DNA of 64,000 bases, taken from NCBI RefSeq assembly GCF_002288925.2, contig NW_022097999.1, positions 16,423,285 to 16,487,284 on the forward strand, given 5' to 3'. Shown one piece after another: positions 46,546 to 56,712 of the stretch. Each line of letters opens with the position of its first letter. The first letter of the stretch is position 1. The notes below the pieces were generated by a model. It was not told the origin of the DNA and did no database searches. It saw only the letters and a list, made by a program, of their open reading frames with translations. Source of the DNA: Delphinapterus leucas. Its lineage: Eukaryota; Chordata; Mammalia; Artiodactyla; Monodontidae. The position numbers and the translations under genes are program-made.

Positions 46546-47189
46546 AAAAGCTTGCTGTGCATCTGCCTGAATTTTCTACTGTTAACTGGAAAGATGGAAG
46601 TCATGTCAGGTATCTCAATTAGACTTGGAAATTCTGAAACAGTTTCTTATTCTCCCTAACACTTGAAAATAAGAACACGGTTTGGAAATGATCACTGCCA
46701 TGGTGAAGGCGTTAATCTTTTACTTAGACTAATACTCGCAAAGAAGAGCCCAAATCTCCTGCTTAAATGGCTCCTTCTGGCCAAATGAGAGGCAGAATTC
46801 CTCATTCACAGCAGCACATTTTGCATTTACTGGGGATGAAAATAGATTCTTCAATTTTAAGAAGCAGAGAGGGAAATCTGCACATGCAGCAAGACCTACC
46901 TGTGGCCAAGATTATATCTCCTGCCTTGGAGGTCACGGGTAACACATAAAACTTGGAGCCTGAAGCTGCTCATTCTATTACCCTTCACTGAGGGTACCGT
47001 GGGAAGAGCCCCATGTGGGACCCCAAGCTTTGGACGAAAGTGCATGGCACAATTCTTGTTAAATTCGGCTATGACAGCTTCTGGGGGACCCCTGGGACTT
47101 TAAGTTCTGAAATTGGTCCTTGTTCTGAACAAGATGGCTTTGCCATTTTATCTGTAAATGGTATCCCATGAAACTAGTGGCATTCCATC

Positions 47190-47420
47190 ATTCATCAAAG
47201 CTTTGGTGAGCACCTACTATGTGCCAAACCCTGTGAAGTGCTAGGAACAGGGAGCTGAAGAGGAGTCTCTTTCTAAGGAGCTCCTGGTCTAGGGGGAGAG
47301 ACTAATACTTGAAACAGAAATTATAAAACAAGGTGAAAGTACAAGAGAAATCTGCACAGGGCATCATGAGTGCAACCATAGGGACCTAGCCCAACCTTGC
47401 AGTAAGAAAGCACGAGAGTG
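47190..47420 (-). mobile_element. L2 LINE fragment in TTC17 intron
   Basis: Contains gtgagcacctactatgtgcc, then agctcctggtctagggggag, in antisense L2 order. Confidence 0.6.
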
Positions 47421-47750
47421 TGTCCGTCCATGTGGAGGGTTAGGTAAGGTTTTCTGGAACAGGTGACGTCTCTAGAAAACTGCAGGTAAATCTGACTCTA
47501 TTACTGTTAAAAACTTAAGGTGCGGAACTACATAGTTGCAAATACGTGGATGAATTTCCTGTATTACTTTAAAAACTCACAAACCCCTTACCTATAAAAT
47601 ATACCTTTGGTGGAGAGCTAACAATTTTAGACGCAAAACTTACAGGAAACTGGAGGACACTGACACAGTCAAAGAGGGTTTGAAATCAAAGAAGATGTGC
47701 CCGAGAGAAGGTGGCAGAGCTGGTGTGCTCCGCTCACAGGCCAACCTCAC

Positions 47751-47894
47751 CATCGCCACGTAGACGTTGCCCAGTGTGAAGTGGTTCACAGCAAAGTGTG
47801 GCGCGATCTCCACTGCCATGGTGGCCACGATGACGGCGTCGTTCCAGAGCTTGGCGTTGTGCAGGATGTTGGCTAGGCTAATGAGGGGTACGTC
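47751..47894 (-). CDS. TTC17: TTC17 penultimate coding exon
   Basis: A 144-bp exon, 48 codons, phase 0 at both ends. It starts DVPLISLANILHNAKLWNDA and ends LGNVYVAM. The acceptor is cctcccccag|GACGTA and the donor ATG|gtgaggt. It holds the end of one TPR-like helix pair and the first 14 residues of the next TPR (AVNHFTLGNVYVAM), which is completed by the last exon. Local GC is higher than in the flanking introns. TTC17 is the only protein I know with this sequence. The reading frame is open throughout, so the gene looks intact here. Confidence 0.94.
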
Positions 47895-48296
47895 CTGGGG
47901 GAGGAAGGAGAAGGCGAGAAGGGAAGAGCTTTCATTCTCGGCTCTGGTGATCGTAAGTAACGTGGTCAGCGTTTCCTGGTGAATGGCAGAGTCGTGCAGC
48001 TCAGCGCGGGAGGCTGCCGTTTGCTACGGGTCTGTGATAGGGAAGGAGCGCGCACCAGCCTACCCATGCAGTACTTCTTTCATTGAGTGAGACTTGCCTC
48101 AAAAAACAAACAAACACGTCAGCTGCGTAAAAACCTGCTGAGTGCGGTTGTTGGCTTCCATCCTGGTGCAAGCTCCTGGCTGCGCTGCAGCTAGGTAAGG
48201 GAAGTCGGTGGCCCGATGCTCTGCACAGCCCACACTCTGGGGCATGCCGTCACAGAGCCAAGGGGTTTTCTGCAAGGACCGCTGCACTGCCTGAGG

Positions 48297-48511
48297 CAGG
48301 GGCTGGCAAGCTGTGGCCCACAGGCCAGTCCAGCCTGCTGCCTGCTTTTGTAACTTTTTATTGGACCACACCATTCCCATTCCCTTAGGTATTTCTGTGG
48401 CTGTTTTCACGCTATCATGGCAGAACTGAGTGGCTGCAACAGAGCCTGTCTGGCCTCAGACCCTAATTTTGTACCACCTGGCCCTTTACAGAAAAAGTTC
48501 CCTGACCCCTG
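48297..48511. mobile_element. Non-autonomous hAT DNA transposon
   Basis: About 215 bp with terminal inverted repeats: caggggctggcaag on the left and ttccctgacccctg on the right. The interior has ctgtggcccacaggccagtc, tttgtaactttttattggac and ctggccctttacagaaaaag, which I recall from a common mammalian hAT-type MER element. The flanks do not show a clean 8-bp duplication. Confidence 0.75.
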
Positions 48512-48754
48512 ATCCAGAGTCTTCGCCCTTCCCTATCACCTAGTAGTACAGAGCACAGAATGATGGGTTGATCAAGTAAAAGTATTATTATCACAAATAT
48601 TTATTAATATCACAAATATTTATTCCCTTTAAATGTGTTACCTGAGCAACTGCTATCTATATTGCATTGTTCTACATCACTGGGTTCTTCTATGGGAGAT
48701 ACAGAAGAAACAGAACAAATGACCCATCTTTGTCCTTGCTGGACACTCACAGAG

Positions 48755-48865
48755 TGCATGTCATTAATAGGGTCACAGAGGTTTAAGAATTTGCCTAAGA
48801 TCACAAACCTAGTGAGAGGCAGAGCTGCATTTAGAACTCGGTAATGCCTGCGCCTGATATAATGT
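48755..48865 (-). mobile_element. MIR SINE fragment
   Basis: Contains gtttaagaatttgcctaaga, tcacaaacctagtgagaggc and agagctgcatttagaactcg. Confidence 0.7.
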
Positions 48866-49110
48866 TTTACAGTGATCCTGAAGCCCTTCCTTGATGTTCC
48901 ATCTTGTTGAGGTAGGGAAGGCGCAATAGTGGGTGTAATTCACAGGCTTGTGGTGGCACAAGTGGGGTCATAAGTTTTTCCGCCCTATCTTAGCCTTTTG
49001 CCATTTTCTTATAGGCTGAGCATGAGGGAGGTTGTTGAAACCTCAGAATAAACCACTGGGCAAAGGAAAGGACTGAGAGATGGAAATTCCCACCTCTGAG
49101 TTCCACTCAC

Positions 49111-49230
49111 CTTCATTTGGTGTGGAGCATAGTGCAGGGCTTGGCGTAGGCAGTCGATCGCCTTCTTTCCTTGGCCTTTCACTCTCCAGTAGAGGGCTGC
49201 CATGCTGGAAAGGACCCAGGACGTCTGGTT
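49111..49230 (-). CDS. TTC17: TTC17 coding exon, third from last
   Basis: A 120-bp exon, 40 codons, phase 0 at both ends, starting NQTSWVLSSMAALYWRVKGQ and ending ALHYAPHQMK. The acceptor is tcctttgtag|AACCAG and the donor AAG|gtgagt. The pattern of small and aromatic residues and the closing ALHYAP match a TPR. It joins in frame to DVPLISL of the next exon. This is the most 5' TTC17 exon in the window, so the rest of the gene lies beyond 64000. Confidence 0.94.
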
Positions 49231-49324
49231 CTACAAAGGAATGGTCAGCTAAGGCTGATGCTTCGTAAATTAACACACTAATTTACCACCAAGATTAAGA
49301 ACAGTAACACAAGTAACACAAGTT

Positions 49325-49540
49325 AATGACCATTTAACTGAGCACTTACCTGGTCCTGGCGGTCTGCTATACACTCATGTTCATCCTCTTATTAATCCTA
49401 ATAGCAACCCTATAAGCTTGATTCTACTATTACAGTCTTTTTATAGATAAGAAAACTATGATCCAAAGAGGTTAAATATCTTGTCCAAATCCACTCAATT
49501 ACTAAGTAGCAGAACTATATTTCACGCCCATGTTCTTTTA
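49325..49540 (-). mobile_element. MIR SINE
   Basis: Antisense MIR: actgagcacttacctggtcc, cttattaatcctaatagcaa, ctttttatagataagaaaac, gaggttaaatatcttgtcca. Confidence 0.8.
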
Positions 49541-49607
49541 TATTTAAATTTACTTAGCTTTTTGAACAGGTAATTCATTCACGTTTCAAAAACCAGAAAT
49601 TATATAA

Positions 49608-49711
49608 GTTATATATATATAATATATAAGTTATATTATATAAGTTAATATATATATTATATATATATATATTATATATTATATATATATAATATATATA
49701 TATATATTATA
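49608..49711. repeat. (TA)n-rich tract
   Basis: Repeated ATATATAT and TTATATAAG units, including several palindromic TTATATATAA-type segments. Confidence 0.9.
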
Positions 49712-49728
49712 TAAGTTACATATCATAA

Positions 49729-49752
49729 GAACGGCCTGTTCTTATATTGTTA
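49729..49752 (+). repeat. 24-bp copy of a downstream sequence
   Basis: Identical to 50454-50477, where the same sequence fits the old L1. Here it is embedded in a TA-rich tract and flanked by two similar phrases (tataagttaca and tataagttata). Confidence 0.85.
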
Positions 49753-50999
49753 TATAAGTTATACAATGAAAAACCTCCCTGCCATCCTTGTCACTATTAT
49801 ATACAAGTAAACACTATTTTTGGTTTCTTATGTAACCTTCTAGGATTTCTTTATGCTGTATCTAAGCAAATGCGAATACAGGCTTATCTCTCCTGCTTTA
49901 GAAGCCTATTACTTATATAAGAGCTAACGTTCATCCGCACTTTGCTTTTTTCACTAAACAGTACACCTCAGAGATCTTTCTGCATCAGTGTGTAGAAAGC
50001 CTCTTCATTCCTTTGTTATCAGCTGCATAGTATTTCATTGTTTGGAAGCACCATTATTTATTTAACTAGGTCCTTATTAATGAATATTCCTCTCTCCTCC
50101 AATTCTTCACTATTAAAAACAATGCTGCAAACATGACTTTGTATAGGTGTAATTTTGTGTCTGTGCAGCGCATCTGTAGGATACATTTCCAGTGTGGACA
50201 TGCTATATCAAGGGGACACACAGGTTAGTTTGATAGAAATTACCACACTGCCTTCCATAGGACTGTAGCAATTTAATATCCCACCAGAAATATACACATG
50301 TCCCTGTTTCTTTATTGCCTCACCAAGGAGTCTTATTAAATAAACTCTGGGATCTTTGATAGGTGAAAATGCGGTTTAAATCTACATTTCCCTTCTTATG
50401 AATGGAGCTGACCATCCTTTCATGTTTGACAGCCTTTTGTATTTCTTTTCTGTGAACGGCCTGTTCTTATATTGTTAATTTTTCTGTGAGGTCTTTAGCT
50501 TATCTATATGAGAAAGCTCTTTAGGTATAAGGGAGATTAGTCCCTTGCCTGTATATGAATTACAGATACATTCCCCCAGGCTTCTCAAGTCTGCCTCTGG
50601 ACTTATGGTGCTTTGTGTGATATAAAGGTTTTAATTTCTGCATAGTTCAGTTCATTAATCTATTTCTGATGGCTTCTGGATTTTCAGTTAGGAAGGTCTT
50701 GTTTACTCCAAGGTTATTAAGAATTTTTACCATGTTTTTTTCCCCAGAACATTTGTAGTTTCATTTTTCACATTTTAACCTTTGATCCACTTAAAATTTA
50801 ACTTGCTGTAAAGTAAAAGATATGGCCCCAATTTAATTTTTTTTTCCAGATGGCTACTAAGTTGTCTCAATAATAGTTAATGAGTAATTCCTCTCTCCCC
50901 CACTGTGATGCTACCTTTATCATATACAAAACTTTAGTACTTAATTTAGGTCGAATATTGGGTTAATTTAGGTTCAATTTTGCATTTTCCTGTCTATTT

Positions 51000-51960
51000 C
51001 ATTCTGATGGGTGGTCTCTAACTCCCAGCCATTACAGATGAGGCAATCAGAAAACTTACCCTGCTTCCTATCTTCTTTCTGTCTTCCAATCTATTTTTTT
51101 GGTGATTTTATCATTTTTCATTGTCAGGGCACATAGCATTTATATTCTGTTCTATCACCCAATTTCCTGCCTTTGTTTTTGTATTGGTTCTACAGTTAAA
51201 TACAGTCCTTGATCACTGACATTACTTTTGTGCGGCTTCCCTAGTCATCTCCTGGTTGGCTGAAGTTTATCTTCTAGTAGTTTTCTTAAGACGGGCTGAT
51301 GGGAAAATTATTCTCTGAGATTGTTGTTATGGGCTGAACTATGTCCCCCCAAATTCATATGTTGAAGTCTCAAATCTCTAGTTCCTCAGAATGTAACTAT
51401 TTAGAAATAAAGTATTTAAAGGGCTGATTAAGTTAAAATGAGGCCATTATTGTGGGGCCCTAATCTAATATAACTGGATTTATGTGAAGGATTTATAGAA
51501 GAGGAAGAGATACATCAGGGTCGTGTGTGCAGAGGGATGAAGGCGACAGGTGCCAACAGGGTGGCCAACTGCAAACCTAGGAGCGAGGCCTCAGAGGAAA
51601 ACAACCCTGCCGGCACCTGGATCCCCGACTTGTAGCCTCCAGAACTGTGAGAAAATAAATTTCTATTGTTTAAGCCACGCCGTCTATAGTATTTTGTTAT
51701 GGCACCCCTAGCAAACAAATACAATCATATAAGTTCAAAACTTTCTGTCTCTAGCCTTTATGCCTGAAGCACAGCTGGCTGGATATAAAACCATGGCTCA
51801 TTCTTTCTTTCCTTGAACAATTTGCTGGTATTGCTCCATTGCCTCTTGGTTTGAATGGGGGCTGCACAGAAATCTGAAGCTAGCCTGATGTGTTCCTCCT
51901 TCTTTATGACTTGATTCTTCTGACTGGCTTCCCAAAAGGATCCTTTTTTTAAGAAAATAA
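51000..51960 (-). mobile_element. Old L1/HAL1 ORF1 region, split by an LTR
   Basis: Antisense of an L1-type ORF1 C-terminal area: agtcatctcctggttggctg before, and tggctggatataaaaccatg plus tgctggtattgctccattgc after the LTR insertion. Family not certain. Confidence 0.45.
51325..51723 (+). mobile_element. MLT1-type LTR (ERVL-MaLR)
   Basis: Starts TGTTATGGGCTGAACTATGT and ends aacaaatACA. It has the usual phrases ccccccaaattcatatgttg and ccagaactgtgagaaaataa, then ttctattgtttaagccacgc. It is a solitary LTR. Flanks are weakly duplicated (attgt / atcat). Short ORFs over it are not genes. Confidence 0.85.
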
Positions 51961-52029
51961 AATTACCTTTCTTTAATGCCAATATCTGACACATACTGAA
52001 GAACATATTTATATATATACACATACAAC

Positions 52030-54450
52030 AAATATGTAATTATATAAAATATACATGTATGCTGTAAAGCATAAAATAATGAATATTCCAGAAACCGCTA
52101 CCCTACTAAAGAATGAACCTGCTTCTCCTGTATGTTCTTAACACTATGCCATCCTCTTGTCTTTTCTCCAGAGGCACACGCTATCCCAAGTGTTGTGTTT
52201 ATTATTCCATTGCTCTTTTTTTTTTTTTTTTTTTTTTTTGTGCGGTACGCGGGCCTCTCACTGCTGTGGCCTCTCCCGTTGCGGAGCACAGGCTCCAGAT
52301 GCGCAGGCCCAGCGGCCACGGCTCACGGGCGCAGCCGCTCCGCGGCATGTGGGATCTTCCCGGACAGGGGCACGAACCCGCGTCCCCTGCATCGGCAGGC
52401 GGACTCTCAACCACTGCGCCACCAGGGAAGCCCTCCATTGCTCTTTTTAAACACCGTTCTATCACTTACGCACACATATTTGCTCCAACAACACAATACT
52501 TGTTTGCGTCTTCCTGTGCCTTGGAAACATGGTGTAATCACCCTTCTGGGGCTTGGTGCTCTTATTCGGCCCTCTAAGATCCATCCATGTTGCTGCATGT
52601 AGTTTCAGTTCATTAAATTTCCTTGCTGCACAGTTAAATGTCCATTAAGTGAATATACTATAACGTATTTATACGTTTTCTGTAAATGGGAGGGTTTGAG
52701 TTATTTCCTGTTTTTAAGTTAGCTTCCCGTTGCCAATAGATGTACAAAGAGGTTCTCTAGTCTAGATACCTAGGGGTGGCACTGCTGGGTCAGAGGATGC
52801 GCAAATGTCCAACATAACAAGAGAAAGCCAAATTGCTTCCTAAAGGTGTTATGACAAGTTTCAGTGCTATCAGAAATGTTTAAAAGTGCCTCTTGCTCTA
52901 TATCCTTTCTAACTCTTGGTATTATTAGTAGGGATAAAACAGCATCTTACTGTGGCCTTTATTTGCATTTCCTGATTATTAGTGAGATTGAGAATTGTTT
53001 CTTGTGTTTATTGGTCATACATATCTTTTTTCTGTGAAATGTCTGTTAATATCGTTTATACATTTTTCTATTTTATTATCTATCTTTCTCATCACTTTAT
53101 TTACATGCTCTGCATATTAATCCTTGTAGGTTAAATGTGTTAAATGGATTTTCTCTCACTCTGGCTACTTTAATTTAAAAAATGTCTTTAATTAAAAACT
53201 TTTAACCTTTAATATACTTGAACTTAATAACGTTCTCTTCTCTAGCTTATGCTTGTATATCTTCTTTACGAAATCTTTTTGTACTTCAAGGCCAGAGAGA
53301 TCATCACCCACAGTTTATTTTAATTTTTAAAGTTTTGTTTTTGATACTTGAGTCCTTAATTCACATGGAGTTCATTTTTTGTGTATGATGTGAGGTGAGG
53401 ATTGAAATTAACTAATTGCCCCAGCAAGCTTTCTGAATAGTCCCGTCTCCCCATTGATCTTCCACAGCTCTGGGTACACTAGAGACTTTCTGGGCTTCCT
53501 ATTTAGTCCCCCTCATTACTTTTGCTTATTCCTTGAGCAAATGGCATAATGTCTTGTAATTTTTCATAAAAGTAAGGCAATTCTCACAACCTATCTTCTT
53601 TTCAAGAGTGTTATGTCTGTTCTTTACCCTTCCATATTAATGTAAAGATCTGCTTTTTAAGTGCCATAAAAAAAACCCTGTTGTTATTTTGATTACAGTA
53701 GGATTGACTCTATAAATCTAATTGGGGAAAACTGACATGTTTATGGTGTGTGTCTTCTTATCCATGAACATTACATATCTTTGTTTATTTAGGTCTTTTA
53801 AAATGTCTTTCAATAAAGTTTTATCACTTTCTGCACCTAAGTCTCACGACTTTTTTGTTAGATTTAGTACTGGGAACTTTATATTTTTGTAACAAAGTAA
53901 ATACATGTTAAAAATTATGTTTTCTAATATTTATTGCTGCTGTATAGAAATGCAACTTATTTTTATTTATTGACTTTACAGGCAGCCACCTCGATAGAAA
54001 CATTGTTATTTCTAAATATTTGTCTGTAGATTCTTTTAGGTTTGCTATGTAGATAAGCACATCATTTCTGAATAACATCTTTTTTCTTCCTAATACTTAT
54101 GCCATTACTTTCTTTTTCTTGATTTACTATACTTGTTAGGACTTTTAGTACAATGCTGAAAAGAAGTGGTAGTGGTGGGCATTCTTTTTCCTGATTTTAA
54201 ATATTTCCCCCATTAACAATTATCTTTGATGAAGATGTTTTGTTGATTCTTCTCATCAGATTAAGGAAATACTTTTCTATTCTCAATTTGCATTAGGTTT
54301 ATATCATGAATGTACTGAATTTTATCAGATGCAATCTACTAAAATGATTTCATAATTTTTCTCCTTTAATTTGGCTGATGAAATTTAAGATTTTCCTAAA
54401 GTTAGACTGTTTACATTTGTATTTCTGGGATAAACCCAACTGGTCAAGGT
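52030..54450 (-). mobile_element. Old L1M, 3' part
   Basis: A minus-strand L1 running from its 3'UTR near 52030 to the middle of ORF2 at about 54450. Landmarks: tctagatacctaggggtggc near 52760, then cctcattacttttgcttatt, and gataaacccaactggtcaag near the junction. The last of these codes for the conserved DQ(V/L)GF-type motif of the reverse transcriptase. A SINE interrupts it. At 54450-54465 the orientation switches. Confidence 0.7.
52221..52433 (-). mobile_element. CHR-type SINE
   Basis: Full body in reverse, ending ccaccagggaagccc. Target-site duplication tccattgctcttttt at 52206-52220 and 52434-52448 is exact. Confidence 0.95.
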
Positions 54451-55404
54451 GCATCTTATATATATATAAAATAAGATATAAAAAATTCAAAATTACAGCT
54501 GTAGATTTCAACACACCTCTCAATAATTGATAGAAGTAGACAAAAAAAATCGGTAAATATAAAGAATATAGAGAGAGTATTATCAACCAACTTGACTTAA
54601 ATGACATTTCTAGAACAGTCTAACAACAGCAGAAGATGCATTCTTTTCTGGTGCTTATGGAACATTTATCAAAACAGATCATATTCTGGGGCATAAAACA
54701 AGTCTGAATAAGTTTAAAATAATTCAAATCATACAAAGTATACAGATTTACCACAGTGTAATTAAATTAGAAATCAATTAAAGCAAGACATCTGGAAAAT
54801 ACCCAATAGTTTGAAACCACATAACACACTTCTAAATAATTTATGGGTCAAAGAGATTAGAAGGAAAATTATAAATCATTTTAAACTGAATGAAAATGAA
54901 AATATGACAAATAAAACATGTGATATGCAGCTGACACAGAATTTAGAGGGAACTTTTAGCACTAAACCCCTACATTAGAAAAGCAAGGGATCAAATTAGT
55001 AACCTAAACTTCCATACTGAGAAACTAAAAACAAAACAAACAAAAAACTTATCAAATTAAATCCTAAGCAAGCAGAATACAGGAGGTAACAAAGATAAGA
55101 GCAGATACCAATGAAAGAGAAAACAGAAAAACAATAGAGAAAAATCCATGGATCCAAAAACTCATTCTTTGGGAAGCTCAATAAAAACTGATAAACTTTT
55201 ATTAGTCAATGTGACTAGGGGGAAAAAAAGAGAAAAGATACAAAGTCCCAAGATAAGAATTGAGAAGGTACATTACTACAAATCCTACAGATATTAATGG
55301 AATGATAAGGAACTATTATGAAAAACTTTATGGCAATAAATTCAATGACTTAGGTAAACTAGACAAATTAAAGACACAAGTAACAAAGCTCACTCAAGAA
55401 GAAA

Positions 55405-55602
55405 GGGCTTCCCTGGTGGTGCAGTGGTTGAGAGTTCGCCTGCCGATGCAGGGGACACGGGTTTGTGCCCCGGTCCGGGAAGATCCCACATGCCACGGAG
55501 CGGCTGGGCCCGTGAGCCATGGCCGCTGAGCCTGCGCGTCCGGAGCCTGTGCTCCGCAACAGGAGAGGCCACAACAGTGAGAGGCCCGTGTACCGCAAAA
55601 AA
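55405..55602 (+). mobile_element. CHR-type SINE, A-tail lost in a gap
   Basis: Starts gggcttccctggtggtgcag and runs to taccgcaaaaaa, where the assembly gap begins. The flanks share aagaaag (before 55405 and after the gap), so the gap probably replaces only the poly-A tail. Confidence 0.9.
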
Positions 55603-55702
55603 NNNNNNNNNNNNNNNNNNNNNNNNNNNNNNNNNNNNNNNNNNNNNNNNNNNNNNNNNNNNNNNNNNNNNNNNNNNNNNNNNNNNNNNNNNNNNNNNNN
55701 NN
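55603..55702. other. Assembly gap, 100 Ns
   Basis: Exactly 100 Ns, the usual placeholder for a gap of unknown size. It falls right at the SINE poly-A tail. Confidence 0.99.
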
Positions 55703-55984
55703 AAAAGAAAGACAATTTGAATACTCTCATTAAAGAAATTGAGTTTATAGTTAAAAATCTCTCACAAAGAAAACTCCCTGTTCAGATGGCCTCAAAGGTG
55801 AATTTTCTATCAAACATTTAAGGAAGATATAATACCAATCCTCTACAATCTTTTCCAGAAAAATAAGGGTAGGGAACACTTCCCAACACATTACACACAG
55901 TCATTATTATCCTGATACCAAAACTAGACAAAATATTACAAGAAAATCACAGACTAATATACTTATGGATATAAATTCAGACAG

Positions 55985-56560
55985 ACTGAATGGCTTATCA
56001 GCGGTAGAGAAAGGTGTGTGTGTTGGTTTGTCAATTTCTCATTAAATCAATCATTTTCTGCTTTATATATTTTGAGGTTATTTTTATTGCATCTGTATAA
56101 GGTTAGAAGCAGTATATATTGTTTTTCTGGTGAATTAAAGCTTTATCATTATGTGCTCATTCTCTCTGACCCTAATAATTTTTTCTGCTTTGAAATATAT
56201 ATTTCCAGGTAATTAATGTAACTATAGCTACTTCCTTTTGATAGTATAGTCCTTTTTGATTAGTATTTTCCCATTAACATTTCTACTATGCTTTAGGTAT
56301 GACTTAAAAACATGTAGCTCCTTTAAAAAGTTTCCAATTTGACATTATTGTGACTGTTATATTACAGATTTGTTTAAAGACTGTTTTATTTCTTGGTTTC
56401 TTTTTATCCTGATTCTTGAATACATTTTTTCCTCCTTTTTTTTTTTGGGGCCATTTTTTGGTTTATTTTTTTTTTTGATTTTTTTCTTTTTTTTTGGTCC
56501 TCCTGTTCTTACTTCATTATTATACCCTCAGAGGTTTGGGAGTTGCACATTTTTTTAAAG
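55985..56560 (-). mobile_element. Old L1M, 5' endonuclease region
   Basis: Minus-strand L1 covering the ORF2 endonuclease region and sequence upstream: ctttatcattatgtgctcat, then ttttctgctttgaaatatat, ctacttccttttgatagtat, gattagtattttcccattaa. The 5' limit is unclear because of T-rich sequence near 56430-56500. Confidence 0.5.
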
Positions 56561-56712
56561 GTTACCCTTAAATCTCTACTTAATATTTAAGTTAACAAAG
56601 TCCAAGTAATATATTAACTCACTCCTCCTGAACACTAAAAGGGCATCTGAATACCTTAACTATGATCATCCCACTCTCAAATGTACATTTCTCCAGTATT
56701 TCGGTTTAGCCA

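Larger units (their letters stand above)
46147..47750 (-). other. TTC17: TTC17 intron before the last exon
   Basis: 1,604 bp between donor (ATG|gtgagg, at 47751) and acceptor (cag|GAAGAG, at 46146). It contains a MIR near 46440-46545 and an L2-like fragment near 47190-47420; the rest is unique sequence. Confidence 0.85.
47895..49110 (-). other. TTC17: TTC17 intron between the two upstream exons in view
   Basis: 1,216 bp bounded by AAG|gtgagt at the donor and cag|GACGTA at the acceptor. It holds an hAT-type MER element (48297-48511) and a MIR (about 48755-48865). Confidence 0.85.
49540..51000 (-). mobile_element. Old L1 (L1ME-like) fragment
   Basis: Antisense L1 with tgctgcaaacatgactttgt, cacactgccttccataggac, ccatcctttcatgtttgaca and aggtataagggagattagtc. 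A TA-rich tract lies in its first part. Confidence 0.6.
54465..55980 (+). mobile_element. Old L1M, middle part, in opposite orientation
   Basis: Plus-strand L1 ORF2 from the end of the endonuclease (tagatttcaacacacctctc, then ctggtgcttatggaacattt) to the start of the reverse transcriptase (tatcctgataccaaaactag, near 55910). This is the part of L1 that lies between the two neighbouring minus-strand pieces. It carries a CHR SINE and the N gap. See the finding on a possible inversion. Confidence 0.7.

Noticed and set aside
52113..52602. Plus-strand ORFs of about 155 codons
   Set aside because: They run through a CHR SINE; the same translated phrases recur at every reverse-oriented SINE in the window.
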